Both the position numbers and the translations under genes were made by a program. A stretch of DNA of 64,000 nucleotides, taken from CAVUAN01 sp963739435. Its GTDB lineage: Bacteria > Acidobacteriota > Thermoanaerobaculia > UBA5066 > Gp7-AA6. Each line of letters begins with the position of its first letter. Positions within the stretch are counted from its first letter, which is position 1. This document shows positions 17,263 through 27,456 of this stretch, piece by piece. The notes beneath the pieces were generated by a model, which searched no databases, was not told where the DNA came from, and saw nothing but the letters and a program-made list of their open reading frames with translations. The stretch is from NCBI GenBank assembly GCA_963739435.1, contig CAVUAN010000019.1, forward strand, positions 140,536 to 204,535, given 5' to 3'.

Positions 17263-17590
17263 TCGCCGCCCCGGCAGCCGCGATCGGATCTACTCGGTCG
17301 TGATCCACATCCCGCGCGGGCGCGTCGCGACTTACGGACAGGTGGCGCGGCTCGCCGGCCTCCCCGGCCAGGCGCGGCAGGTCGGCTACGCCTTGAGCGC
17401 CCTCGACGACGGCAGCCGGATTCCCTGGCACCGCGTCGTCAACGCCCGAGGCCAGATCAGCGCCCGCCGCGACGGCGGCCAGGCATCCGTCGTCCAGCGC
17501 CTTCTCCTCGCGCGTGAGCGCGTAAAGTTCGACGCCAGCGGCTGCATCCGCCTCGATCACTTTCGCTGGCGACCGCGGACGGGGCGCTAG
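17243..17590 (+). CDS. Alkyltransferase-like protein (ATL, MGMT fold, Trp in place of Cys)
   Basis: 115 residues of the MGMT DNA-binding domain: VIHIPRGRVATYGQVARLAG, then IPWHRVVNARGQI. The alkyl-acceptor Cys of PCHRV is replaced by Trp62, the hallmark of ATL proteins. These bind O6-alkylguanine and hand it to nucleotide excision repair instead of removing it. The HTH segment TYGQVARLAGLPGQARQVG is intact. GTG start at 17243 overlaps arfB; an in-frame ATG at 17249 is equally possible. The pairing of ArfB and ATL in one transcript is likely. Confidence 0.88.
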   Translation: MSMVTSSRRPGSRDRIYSVVIHIPRGRVATYGQVARLAGLPGQARQVGYALSALDDGSRIPWHRVVNARGQISARRDGGQASVVQRLLLARERVKFDASGCIRLDHFRWRPRTGR

Positions 17591-17621
17591 AATCGCGGAT
17601 GGGCACACGGAGGTGAACACC

Positions 17622-18443
17622 ATGAAAAAGCCGCACTTCGCCTTGATGGCGCTCGGGTTGGCTCTTGGCTCGCCCCTGCTCGGGGCCCAGCCCAAGGGCA
17701 AACCTCTCTCTGTCGAGCTTCAGTTCGTTCCCCAGGAAAACATCACGGCGGCAAACCCCCGGATGGATCCGGCCCTGACATCGACGGGTATCACTCTCCT
17801 GCCGATTCAGGACGGCCGGGGCTCCGACGGAACCCTCGTCGGCGAGAACTTCGAGAATGAAGCAAACCCCATTGAGGTGCGGACCCAGTCCAACGTCGCC
17901 GAGTTCGTGAGCCGCACGCTACGGCAGAGCCTGATGGAGTGGCACGTCCGCCTGCAGGACAGCGGCGGCCTGGTTCTTTCCGGGGAAGTGCTCCGGCTTT
18001 TCGTGACCGAGCGAAACTTCTACGTCTCGGAGGCAAGCATCCGATTCCGGCTCCAGGACCAGGCCGGCCAGTTCCTCTGGGAGGGAACCGTCTCCGGACA
18101 GGCGAAAAGATGGGGCCGTTCGCTCAGCGCGGAGAACTACAACGAAGAGATCAGCGATTGCCTGAAGAAGGCCTACGCCGCACTAGTAAGCGACAAGGGT
18201 TTTCAGGCGGCGTGGGCAGGCCGACCGAAGACCGAGGTCGAAGGATCCTCGGTCACGGCCGCGGTCCTCAAGCAGAAGGTCATGAGCCTGATGAACGAAG
18301 AGATCGGTACAAGTGTGATCGTCGACTACGTCCGATCCCAGCGCGTCCAGCCGCCGATATCCGCGGAGGAGATCGTGGATTGGAAACGCTCGGGCGTGGC
18401 GGAACCAGTCATCGCCGCCGTCGTGCGCGGCACCTCTTCCTAG
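17622..18443 (+). CDS. Exported protein of unknown function (YajG-like pattern)
   Basis: 273 residues. The ATG at 17622 is preceded by GGAGG at good distance and gives a signal peptide (FALMALGLALGSPLLGAQ). The mature region reads SVELQFVPQENITAANPRMD, TQSNVAEFVSRTLRQSLMEW and GLVLSGEVLRLFVTERNFY. This resembles YajG-type lipoproteins, which form a small alpha/beta domain, but no lipobox Cys is present. The C-terminus (LKQKVMSLMNEEIG, ISAEEIVDWKRSGVAEPVIA) looks like a helical hairpin motif. No family name is certain. Confidence 0.7.
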   Translation: MKKPHFALMALGLALGSPLLGAQPKGKPLSVELQFVPQENITAANPRMDPALTSTGITLLPIQDGRGSDGTLVGENFENEANPIEVRTQSNVAEFVSRTLRQSLMEWHVRLQDSGGLVLSGEVLRLFVTERNFYVSEASIRFRLQDQAGQFLWEGTVSGQAKRWGRSLSAENYNEEISDCLKKAYAALVSDKGFQAAWAGRPKTEVEGSSVTAAVLKQKVMSLMNEEIGTSVIVDYVRSQRVQPPISAEEIVDWKRSGVAEPVIAAVVRGTSS

Positions 18444-18445
18444 CT

Positions 18446-19055
18446 TTACCCGCCGTGCGGCGCCTTGGCGTGAGGCGCGGGCGCCTTCGCGTGAGGCGCC
18501 GGCGCAGCGGCGTGTGGAGCAGCCGTGTGCGGATGCGCTGCCTCCGAATGCGCTGTATGCGTGTGCGCGTGCGCCTCGGCCGTATGCGGGTGCGCTGCGT
18601 TCGGGTGCGGGTGCGCGGCGACGGCGTGGGGGTGTGCCGGCGCGACCACGACCAGATGGCGGCTCTCCCAGTAGGCGTGTCTCCCGTACCAGGGACGGCC
18701 GACGTAGTAAGCACCCCAGTAGGTCCCGAGCGCGAACGGAACGATGGGAAAACCGACGACCGGCCCGTTCTCGTAGACCACGACGCGCCTGTCCTGGTAC
18801 GGATACTCGAGGTAGGCGGCGGACACCCAGCCGCGATCGGGCCCCACGCTCACGTCGCACCAGCTCCAACCGTCGACGCAACCGCCCACCTCGACAGGCA
18901 GCACCGGCTGGGATCTTCGTGACCAGGGGGTACTCTACGTTCGGTCCGGCGCGCATGTTGACTGTGCGGACCGTGTAGGCCGTCTGTGCCGACGCCGCAA
19001 AAGGAACGGCCAGGGCGAAACCGACTCCCAGGATGAACAGGCGTGCTCGGATCAT
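18446..19055 (-). CDS. Exported SH3b-domain protein with His/Ala/Pro-rich tail (frame break near 18905)
   Basis: Starts at 19055 with a signal peptide (LFILGVGFALAVPFAASAQ). A bacterial SH3 domain follows (YTVRTVNMRAGPNVEYPLVT, then GCVDGWSWCDV and RGWVSAAYLEYPYQD). One base is gained or lost near 18900-18906, after which the frame continues. A Tyr/Gly segment (FALGTYWGAYYVGRPWYG) leads to a tail of about 70 residues built of H, A, P and T (for example HAHTHTAHSEAAHPH and repeated APHAKAP). SH3b domains bind cell-wall peptides; the His-rich tail could bind divalent metals. Short direct repeats encode the APHAKAP units. Confidence 0.8.
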
Positions 19056-19107
19056 ATTGCTCTCCCGGATTCTCACAGAATGGTACACCGCGATAGGCTT
19101 CGCCGCG

Positions 19108-20027
<920 letters not shown>

Positions 20028-20031
20028 AGCC

Positions 20032-21113
20032 ATGAAACTCCGCCAACCCGTTCAAGCTGCTCTGGGAACAGTTCCTCATCGAGTGGCGGCTCTACGTGCG
20101 CGACCGCGGCGCCATGTTCTGGACCTTCCTGTTCCCTCTCCTGATGCTGTTCGCCTTCGGCGTGATCTTCCGCTCCGGCGGGCCGCCGGCTCTGACCCTG
20201 GTGCGCATCCCGCCGACGCAGGAGTCGGACCGCGATCGCGCGTTCGTCAAGGCGCTCGAGGAGTCGCACTTGACGATCGTGACGCTACCCGCCGCGGAGG
20301 CTGAGGCGCGGTGGAGCAAGGGCGAAACGATCGCGCAACTCGAGAGCGTGGGCGATGGCTACCGCCTGCGGCTGAACAGCTATCTCATCGCGCAGGGCCA
20401 GGTGGCGGCGCAGGCCGCGAGCCAGGCCTACCTCGTGGCGCAGGCGCGTCTCAACGGCTCGCCCGAGCCGGAGCGCATCCCGGTTGCAGTCGAGAGCCCC
20501 GGCCACGCGCATTCCGCCAACTACGCCGCGTTCCTCGTGCCGGGCTTGATCGGCCTGAACCTGCTGACCATGGGACTCTTCTCGGTCGGCATGGTGACGG
20601 TCGCCTACCGCGAGAAGGGGAAGTTCCGACGCTTGGCCGTGACCCCGCTTCCCAAATGGGTCTTCCTGCTCGGCCAGATCCTGCAGCGGGTCACGGTCGT
20701 CGTGCTGCAGACGATCGTGCTCCTCATCGCGGCGCGGTGGGGCTTCGGGATCTCGAACCAGGGCTCGAACCTGCTGTTTGCGGCCCTCGTCGTCTTCGGC
20801 ACCGCGACCTTCATCGCCATGGGTTTCGCGCTCTCGAGCTTCGCCTCGACCATCGAGACCTATGCGCCGATCTCGAACCTCGTCTTCTTTCCGATGATGC
20901 TGCTCTCGGGCGTCTACTTCCGGCTCGACAGCGCGCCGCAGTGGATGCAGAAGGCCGTCTTCATCCTGCCCCTCTCTCCCTACCTGCGGGTCCTGCGCGC
21001 CGTCTTCAACGACGGCGCCGGCGCTTGCCGGCCACGGCGCGGGCCTCGCCATCCTCGCCACCTGGGCCGTGCTGTGTTTCCTCCTGGCCGTGCGCCGCTT
21101 CCGCTGGACCTAG
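20032..21113 (+). CDS. ABC-2 type transporter permease (two frame breaks)
   Basis: The ATG at 20032 gives MKLR, then a one-base shift near 20042 yields NPFKLLWEQFLIEWRLYVRD, a typical ABC-2 N-terminus. After the first helix (FWTFLFPLLMLFAFGVIF) there is a large external loop, then six further hydrophobic segments including NLLTMGLFSVGMVTVAYREK. The conserved YREKGKFRRLAVTPL and FFPMMLLSGVYFRLDSAP motifs are present. Near 21020 a second break restores AGHGAGLAILATWAVLCFLL and the end RRFRWT. Together with the ATPase it forms an exporter; the substrate is unknown. Confidence 0.88.
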
Positions 21114-21143
21114 AAACGTCGGTTCGGATTGGCGAGTCTCAAG

Positions 21144-23180
21144 CTACTTCGCTGACGCTTTCTTGATCAGGGCGAGGGCTGCGGGATTGGTCTTGTAGGC
21201 CTCGCTCCAGGCCTTGGCCTTCTGCGGGTCCAGGCGCGCCCCGGCCGCGATCAGCTCCTCGAGGCCGGGATTGCCGGACACGATTCCCATTTCGAGGGCG
21301 TTCAATCCCGAGCCGTTGCGGTGGTCGAGTTTGGCGCCCGCCTTGAGCAGCAAACGCAGGGTCTGCCGGTCGCAGTTGCCCACGGCGAACATCAGCGCCG
21401 TGTTCTTGTTCTCGTCCTGCTGGTTCACGTCCGCGCCGCGCTCGATGAAGAGCTGGACGATGGCTCGCCCCTCGTCGCCCTGGGCGCAGGCTGCTCGGCT
21501 GAAAAACAGGATCATCAGCGGCGAGCGGCGATTGGAGGAAGCGAACGCCATGTTCGGGGACATCCCGCCATCGAGATACGCGCGGATAGCCTCCCCATCG
21601 GCCTCCGAGAGCGCGCGATAAAAGCCGGGCTCGTCGAACTCGAGCTTGCGCTCGCGCAGCACGGCCAGCCCGCTCGCCTCGCGGCCGGTCGTCGCCGATG
21701 ATCCGGACGCCGCCGAGGCCGGGGACGACGCGGACGATCCGGATGCAGGAGACGCCTTCGAGCCTGCGGCGGCGGGCGGTGCCGGAGCGGCGGTGCCGCC
21801 CGCAGCAATCGACCCCGGGCTGCCCGCGCCGCCGCGATCGATCCACTCGATGGCCGTCCGGGCGTCTTCCGCCAGGTCCTTCTCGGGCGATTTGGTCAGC
21901 GGGCGAATTGTCTCGACAATCGCCTTGGCCTGCCCCTGGCGGTTGCGCAGGCACAGCAGCGCCCGCTGTCGGGCGGCCATGTCGGCGCCCGAGACGGCAA
22001 CATCCGCCAGCGTCGCCACGATCTCGGGGCTGTCGAGGTAGAGCTTGTTGTAGGCGCCAACTGCCTCGACAGAAAGGTCGTGATCCTTGTCCTTCATGGC
22101 GCTCACCAGCGTGCCCTTGGCGGTCGCGGCGACGGAGACTTTGGCCGCTTTCGGGATTGGGTTCGAGGCGTCCCCAATCTCTTCGAGCGCGCTGGCTGCC
22201 CGCTTGCGGACGCTCTTATCGGGGTCCTTTGCGAGAAGCCGCGTCAGCTCGGGCGCCGCCTCGTAGGCCAGCCCCTTCACTCCCCCCAGTGCCGAGCATG
22301 CTTCCAGGCGGACGCTTTCGTCGGGATCGCCGAGCAGGCGGATCGCCTCCGGGATCCAGCGGGCGGCCTCGCGCTCCGAGGTCACCTTGGCCGCAAGGCT
22401 GATGGCCGCGTAGCGTGTCTCGGCCAGCGACGAGTGCGTGTGCTTGAGGGCCAGGTCGACTGTCCCCGGCGGCAGAGGCTTGACCCTGGCGAGCGCTCCG
22501 AAGACATATCGCCCGGACTCGGGCGTCCGGGCAACCGTGCGGTCGAGCAGGGGAAGAACCGGCGCCGCGCCTTCCTGGAGAAGCGCGGAAAGCGCCTTCT
22601 CCGCCGCCTCCGCGCTGTTCCTGGCATCCGAGCTCGACCGCCCGCGCCCCGGCCGGGCCGCGTCCTCCGCGTTCTTGGACAGCCAGGTGAGGATGAGCGG
22701 CGCCAGCTTCTCCGGAGGGTCGAATCCAATCAGGCCGCGAGCCGCCAGAAAGGCCGTAGCGTCGTCACGCGATCCGTCGAGCGCCCGCCGCCACGCCTCC
22801 GTGAGCTCCTTTTCCGGCACACCCATGGCCGCCAGCGCCCCCGCGGCGCGCGCCACGACGGTCGCGTCGGAATCAGTCAGCGTCTTCTGGAGCTCCGGTC
22901 TTGCCGCAGCCGCGCCTTTGCCCGTCTTCCACAACGCCGAGGCGGCGGCGCGGCGGACCGATGCGTCCGAATCCGACAGCGCCTTAGCCAGCGCCGCCAC
23001 GGCCTCCGGGTTCTGCCGTCCGCCGAGAGAGTCGGCCGCCGAGACGCGCTCGAGGGCGTCCCGGTCCTTTGCCAGGGTCTTCGCGTAGTCTCGAATGAGC
23101 TTTTCTTCGTCGGTCTGGGCATACCCGGCGCAGGTCTGGATCGCCAGCAGGACGCAGATCACCAGAGAACGTCTGACCAT
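21144..23180 (-). CDS. Exported HEAT-repeat and ankyrin-repeat fusion protein
   Basis: 678 residues from the ATG at 23180 (signal VICVLLAIQTCAGYAQ). Residues about 40-460 are HEAT-like helical repeats (ALAKALSDSDASVRRAAASA, and similar). A low-complexity linker rich in Ala, Ser, Gly and Pro (about 475-525) separates them from four ankyrin repeats (FIERGADVNQQDENKNTALM, LLLKAGAKLDHRNGSGLNAL). It ends ALALIKKASAK. Both repeat types are protein-binding scaffolds, so it probably organises a periplasmic complex. No enzyme motif is seen. An upstream in-frame start at 23261 lacks a signal sequence and is rejected. Confidence 0.88.
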   Translation of the reverse strand: MVRRSLVICVLLAIQTCAGYAQTDEEKLIRDYAKTLAKDRDALERVSAADSLGGRQNPEAVAALAKALSDSDASVRRAAASALWKTGKGAAAARPELQKTLTDSDATVVARAAGALAAMGVPEKELTEAWRRALDGSRDDATAFLAARGLIGFDPPEKLAPLILTWLSKNAEDAARPGRGRSSSDARNSAEAAEKALSALLQEGAAPVLPLLDRTVARTPESGRYVFGALARVKPLPPGTVDLALKHTHSSLAETRYAAISLAAKVTSEREAARWIPEAIRLLGDPDESVRLEACSALGGVKGLAYEAAPELTRLLAKDPDKSVRKRAASALEEIGDASNPIPKAAKVSVAATAKGTLVSAMKDKDHDLSVEAVGAYNKLYLDSPEIVATLADVAVSGADMAARQRALLCLRNRQGQAKAIVETIRPLTKSPEKDLAEDARTAIEWIDRGGAGSPGSIAAGGTAAPAPPAAAGSKASPASGSSASSPASAASGSSATTGREASGLAVLRERKLEFDEPGFYRALSEADGEAIRAYLDGGMSPNMAFASSNRRSPLMILFFSRAACAQGDEGRAIVQLFIERGADVNQQDENKNTALMFAVGNCDRQTLRLLLKAGAKLDHRNGSGLNALEMGIVSGNPGLEELIAAGARLDPQKAKAWSEAYKTNPAALALIKKASAK

Positions 23181-23338
23181 GGCCACGCTCCTTCCTGTCT
23201 TCAGGTTATCGCGGCGGCAACGCCCCGAACAAAAATCACCCTCATCATGCAGCGTCGCCATCCGTCCCCCGACTCATCCCATTTTCATTCTGTCACCGCC
23301 ATTCTCGCGACAAAGGTTTCAGGCTATCCTCCTGGCAA

Positions 23339-25519
23339 GTGAGCCGAGCGATCAGACGTCTTCTCCTGGCTTGCTTCCTCGTCTCGGGTTTCACTTCTCT
23401 CCTCTACCAGACGGTGTGGATGCGCCTGGCGCAGGCGCAGTTCGGCGTCAACACCTCCGTCGTGGCGACTGTTCTGTCCGTCTTCATGCTCGGGTTGGCC
23501 GCCGGGAGCTTCCGGGCCGGGCGGGTTCTCTCGCATCTCGAGACGCGGTTCAGGATCGGCCCGCTGCGGGCCTACGGCATGGCGGAGTTGACGATCGGAA
23601 TCGGCGGACTCGTGGTTCCCTCTCTGCTCGCCGGCGGCCGCAGCCTGCTCCTGGCGCTGGGGCCAGCGTCCAGCGCCCGGTACACGCTGGCGAGCGCCGT
23701 CCTCCTTGGAGCAATTCTCTTTCCCTTCTGTGCCGCGATGGGTTTGACGTTTCCCAGTGCGGTTTCATTCCTGGCTCGCGCGGGAGCGTCGGGAGAAGGC
23801 CGCGATCCGTTCAGCGCGCTCTATCTCGCCAACGTCACCGGTGCGTTTGCTGGCGCGCTCGTCACCCCGCTGGTGCTGATCGAGCTCTTCGGATTTCGAG
23901 CGACCTCTCTCGGAGCGGCCGCGGGGAATGCACTGATCGCCACGGTTGCCCTCACCGCCTTTCGAGGTGTCGCGCTCGCGTCAGCCGATGTGCCATCCGC
24001 GTTCCCCGTCAAGCGAGCCGTCCCTCCTGATTCAGAATCCCGCGCAAGACGTCTCGCCCTCTTCGTCACCGGGTTTTCGACGATGGGGCTCGAAGTCGTC
24101 TGGACGAGGATGTACCCGGCCATCATCGGGACTTTCGTGTACTCGTTTGCAGCGATTGTCGCGAGCTATCTCTTCGCGACGACCGCGGGCTCGGCCCTCT
24201 ATCGGCGTCTCCGCCACCGGCCGTTCGCCGGCCATCTCGGGACGGTCTGGCCATGGCTTGCGGCCGCCTCTCTCCTCCCGTTCTCCGTGGCGTCGGTCAC
24301 CTTCCGCGTCGGCCATCCGTTTCTCCGGGTCGCCGTCGGGCTTCTCCCTTTCTGCGGACTTCTCGGGTTCCTGACTCCAGCTCTGATTGATCGTGAGGCC
24401 GGGGACGATGCCGCGGCCGTCGGCCGCGCGTACGGGATCAACCTTCTCGGATGCCTTCTCGGGCCACTGGTCGCCGGGTTCTTCCTTCTCCCGGGATTCG
24501 GGGCACGCGGGTCCACGCTGGCGCTCGTGATTCCGCTCTTTGCGATGCTCCTCGCCGCCCCCCTGCGAAGAGGCTCCCGGTGGGCTCCACCGCTGGCGTC
24601 GGTCGCTGTGGCCGGCGTGCTGTGGTTCTCCACGACGCTCTTTGAGGAGCAGTTCCCCAAAGTCCAGGTGCGCCACGATCACGTCGCAACCGTCGTCGCT
24701 GAGGGCGAGGGGCAAAAGAAGCAGCTCTTCGTCAACGGCGTCGCAATGACTTATCTGACGACGATCACCAAGATGATGGCGCACTTTCCCGCAGCTCATC
24801 TCGCTCCGGCCCCGGGTTCGAGGCTTGACACGCTGGTCATTTGTTTCGGCATGGGTACCACCTTCCGATCGCTTGCCTCCTGGGATGCAAATGTCACCGC
24901 GGCCGAGCTCGTCCCGTCCGTTGACGCAATGTTCGGCTATTACTTCCCTGACGGCCCCGCACTCTTGCGCGAGACCCGGCGAAAGCTGCGCGTCGTGCAC
25001 GACGACGGCCGGCGCTTCCTCGATCGCACGCCCAACCGCTTCGACATCATCTCGATCGATCCGCCGCCACCCGTGGAGGCTGCCGGAAGCAGTCTCCTGT
25101 ACTCGAAGGGGTTCTACCGAAGCGCGCGACGGGCTTTGAGAGCGGGCGGAATCCTTCAGACGTGGCTCCCGGGCGGGGACTACGAGACAGTGGCTGGCGT
25201 CCTCCTCGCAGCCCTGGAATCGTTCCCGTACGTTCGGGTCTTCCAGTCGATCGAAGGATACGGGTTTCACGTTCTCGCTTCGGACGTGCCAATTCCGACC
25301 CGAAGCGCCGCAGATCTTTTCGCCCGCATGCCCGGGCCTGCCGTTGCCGACATGATCGAATGGACCTCCGATCCACCCGTCCAACTCTTTGAGAAGATGC
25401 TCACTCACGAGCTTGCGCCCGACGCGCTTATCACCAAGCTCCGGCGGGATGGCTCGCGGCCGATCGTCGACGACCGCCCGGTGAACGAGTTTTTCTTCCT
25501 GCGCCGGTTTGTCCTCTAG
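23339..25519 (+). CDS. Membrane-anchored spermidine-synthase-like fusion protein
   Basis: 726 residues with a GTG start. The N-terminal half has about 12-14 hydrophobic helices (VSGFTSLLYQTVWMRLAQAQ, VVATVLSVFMLGLAAGS) as in the fused MFS/spermidine-synthase family. The C-terminal half, from about residue 440, is the aminopropyltransferase Rossmann fold: VRHDHVATVVAEGEGQKKQL, GMGTTFRSLASW in place of the usual GGGDG-like nucleotide loop, and DIISIDPPPP for the acidic catalytic region. The altered loop suggests it may not make spermidine. Family known as widespread fused membrane proteins; true substrate unknown. It is divergent from the HEAT-ankyrin gene. Confidence 0.85.
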   Translation: MSRAIRRLLLACFLVSGFTSLLYQTVWMRLAQAQFGVNTSVVATVLSVFMLGLAAGSFRAGRVLSHLETRFRIGPLRAYGMAELTIGIGGLVVPSLLAGGRSLLLALGPASSARYTLASAVLLGAILFPFCAAMGLTFPSAVSFLARAGASGEGRDPFSALYLANVTGAFAGALVTPLVLIELFGFRATSLGAAAGNALIATVALTAFRGVALASADVPSAFPVKRAVPPDSESRARRLALFVTGFSTMGLEVVWTRMYPAIIGTFVYSFAAIVASYLFATTAGSALYRRLRHRPFAGHLGTVWPWLAAASLLPFSVASVTFRVGHPFLRVAVGLLPFCGLLGFLTPALIDREAGDDAAAVGRAYGINLLGCLLGPLVAGFFLLPGFGARGSTLALVIPLFAMLLAAPLRRGSRWAPPLASVAVAGVLWFSTTLFEEQFPKVQVRHDHVATVVAEGEGQKKQLFVNGVAMTYLTTITKMMAHFPAAHLAPAPGSRLDTLVICFGMGTTFRSLASWDANVTAAELVPSVDAMFGYYFPDGPALLRETRRKLRVVHDDGRRFLDRTPNRFDIISIDPPPPVEAAGSSLLYSKGFYRSARRALRAGGILQTWLPGGDYETVAGVLLAALESFPYVRVFQSIEGYGFHVLASDVPIPTRSAADLFARMPGPAVADMIEWTSDPPVQLFEKMLTHELAPDALITKLRRDGSRPIVDDRPVNEFFFLRRFVL

Positions 25520-25526
25520 CCTGCTC

Positions 25527-26300
25527 TCACCGAAGGAGCGAGACCCGGCCCGAAAGATCGAGCGGCACCGGGATGTCTCCGCCCGGCAGGCGGACGACCA
25601 GACTGCCGCGCAGGCGTCCCTCGACTTCCCCACTCGAGCGCAGGGCCGAGCCGGCGGCCGCCAGGAGCTGGCTGTGATCGAGATCGATCGGCAGGCTCAG
25701 CGTCGTTTCCTGTCCGGCCTTCAGGATCATCTCGTCCGTCGAGCCCGATCCGACTTCCCTGCCGTTGGCGAAGAGGGTGTAGCTCGTGCTCGCGAGCTTC
25801 AACGGGATTGAAAGTGGGTTCCGAACCGTCACCTCTGCCCTGGCGGCGCTTTCGAAGAGCGAAAACTGCGTCAGCGCGATCGAGCCGAGCTTGACGAAGC
25901 CAGACGCCGCCTCCTCGCGCTTCTCGATTGAGACCTCCCCCCAGCGCCTCGTGCCCGACCAATCGACGGCGCTTCCGCCCGCCACGCGGCCGCGGAGCCT
26001 GTAGTCGAAATCCGCGGCCCGAAACCGCTTGATCCAATCTTCCGGCACGTCCCGGTACCGGATCTTCAGGGTGAGCTCGAGGCGCTCCGCGGACGCTCGG
26101 GCGACACCCGTGATGGGAATCGCCGAAGGTGATCCGTAGAGCGACAGCGAACCGGAAAAGGCCCCCGCCGACGCTCCCGGCTCGGCACGGGACACGATCG
26201 CCGTGAAGGATTCCAACTCCGGAACGACGCGGAGATCTACGGCAGGCGTCGCGGCGGCTGGCTGTGCCGACAGGATCAGAAGAAAGAGGAGGCTCACCAT
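25527..26300 (-). CDS. Exported LEA type-2 family protein
   Basis: 257 residues with a signal peptide (LLFLLILSAQPAAATPA). The C-terminal half carries LEA_2/WHy patterns: VTVRNPLSIPLKLASTSYTL, then FANGREVGSGSTDEMILKAG and TTLSLPIDLDHSQLL, forming a fibronectin-like beta sandwich known from water-stress proteins. The N-terminal half has a weaker second copy (LYGSPSAIPITGVARA). It ends on charged residues (GRVSLLR). LEA_2 proteins are linked to desiccation stress. Convergent with the fused spermidine-synthase gene, with 7 bp between stops. Confidence 0.82.
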   Translation of the reverse strand: MVSLLFLLILSAQPAAATPAVDLRVVPELESFTAIVSRAEPGASAGAFSGSLSLYGSPSAIPITGVARASAERLELTLKIRYRDVPEDWIKRFRAADFDYRLRGRVAGGSAVDWSGTRRWGEVSIEKREEAASGFVKLGSIALTQFSLFESAARAEVTVRNPLSIPLKLASTSYTLFANGREVGSGSTDEMILKAGQETTLSLPIDLDHSQLLAAAGSALRSSGEVEGRLRGSLVVRLPGGDIPVPLDLSGRVSLLR

Positions 26301-26332
26301 GTTCGCCGCACCACCTTGGATTCTAAAACGAA

Positions 26333-26358
26333 AGGGCGCGCCGCTGCCGGCGCGCCCT
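26333..26358 (-). terminator. Intrinsic terminator behind the DUF4437-like cupin gene
   Basis: A perfect 10-bp stem (AGGGCGCGCC / GGCGCGCCCT) with a 6-base loop, 24 bp past the cupin stop. On the minus strand it is followed by TTCGTTTTAG, giving a normal stem-and-U-tract terminator. Confidence 0.8.
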
Positions 26359-26382
26359 CAGGCGTTCGTCGAGACGGCCGGG

Positions 26383-26868
26383 CTACTTCTTCGGCTCCTC
26401 GACCGGCATGAGGTCGAACTTCCCGGACGATTCAACAAAACTGACGCACTCCGAGGCCTTGTCGCAGGCCGTCGTGTGACGATACGTCCCACCCGGCTGA
26501 TACAGGTAAGAGCCGGGTCCCAGCCTGCTTTCGGGCTTTCCTTCCGGCGTATGAAGCCACGTGCCGGACACGACGATGACGCGCATGCCGGACGTGTGCG
26601 TGTGCAGGGGAGTCGTCATGCCCGCCGGGAACTTGATCAACGCGCCGAACGCACCCTTGGTGTGGTCACCCCACAGGTCGACGATCTTGACTCCCGGAGG
26701 CCCTCCGCCAGTCATGTCGGTCCACTTCAGGCCGTCGGCCGGCCAGATGACGGCCTTTGGGGCCGCGGCCTTGGGAGCGCTCTTCTTCGCCGCCCCCGAT
26801 GCTTGTGCCAGGACCGCGACAGCCGCCAGAAAAGACACTGCGAACACCAGGATTTTTCGTCCCCTCAT
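26383..26868 (-). CDS. Exported cupin protein (DUF4437-like)
   Basis: 161 residues with a signal peptide (FAVSFLAAVAVLAQASGA) and a Lys/Ala linker. The cupin motif is TTPLHTHTSGMRVIVVSGTW with two metal-site His residues, and a later YRHTTACDKASECVSF supplies another His plus a Cys pair. Such proteins bind a metal ion in the small beta barrel; the reaction is unknown. It precedes a stem-loop terminator and follows a second cupin on the same strand, about 77 bp away. Confidence 0.85.
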   Translation of the reverse strand: MRGRKILVFAVSFLAAVAVLAQASGAAKKSAPKAAAPKAVIWPADGLKWTDMTGGGPPGVKIVDLWGDHTKGAFGALIKFPAGMTTPLHTHTSGMRVIVVSGTWLHTPEGKPESRLGPGSYLYQPGGTYRHTTACDKASECVSFVESSGKFDLMPVEEPKK

Positions 26869-26945
26869 TCCGATACCTCCTCAATTTTTGTTGCCAATGT
26901 TGCGCGAAGATTACACCGATCCGCGCATGCGGGCAACCCCGGCGC

Positions 26946-27365
26946 TCAGGGAGCCGGCGCCGTGAGGGGCTTTCCCTTCTCGGCCACGAACACGACGGAC
27001 AGCTTCACGGTCGCGGTGCCCTTGTTGATTCCCTGGTGAATCACCCCCATGGGGATCGAGAAAACATCGCCCGCCTTGACGGTCTTCGTGGGCTGGCCTT
27101 CGACCTCGAGCTCCATCGTGCCGTCCTGAACGAACGCGTAGACCTCGGCCGCCGGATGGGTGTGCCTCCCTTCGGCGCCGCCGGCGGGTATTTCCACCAC
27201 CGCCATGATCACTTCCCGGCCCGGAATCGTCGTGTCCTGCTTCAGGACGACAGTCCTCTTCACCGCCGGCGCCGCCTGCTGGGCCTTCATGCCCGATATC
27301 CCCGCCGCCCCGGCCACCGCTACGATGGCGGCGACTGCGGCCATCCTCCAGCTCACGACCTTCAT
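26946..27365 (-). CDS. Exported cupin-domain protein
   Basis: 139 residues from the ATG at 27365 with hydrophobic leader (MAAVAAIVAVAGAAGISGM). The single cupin has both motifs: GAEGRHTHPAAEVYAFVQDG, with the His/His/Glu metal set, and AGDVFSIPMGVIHQGIN with the last His. It ends in LTAPAP. The small, exported cupin fold is found in many oxidoreductase and isomerase-like proteins, so no activity can be assigned. GAGGAGG stands just upstream. Longer in-frame starts have no signal sequence. Confidence 0.85.
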   Translation of the reverse strand: MKVVSWRMAAVAAIVAVAGAAGISGMKAQQAAPAVKRTVVLKQDTTIPGREVIMAVVEIPAGGAEGRHTHPAAEVYAFVQDGTMELEVEGQPTKTVKAGDVFSIPMGVIHQGINKGTATVKLSVVFVAEKGKPLTAPAP

Positions 27366-27456
27366 GGTGTCCTCCTCTTTGCAGCGGATCATAGATCCTC
27401 TCCTCTGGCCCGGCCCCGATTGCCTGTGAAAGACTCCTTCCCAGGGGGGAGGACTC

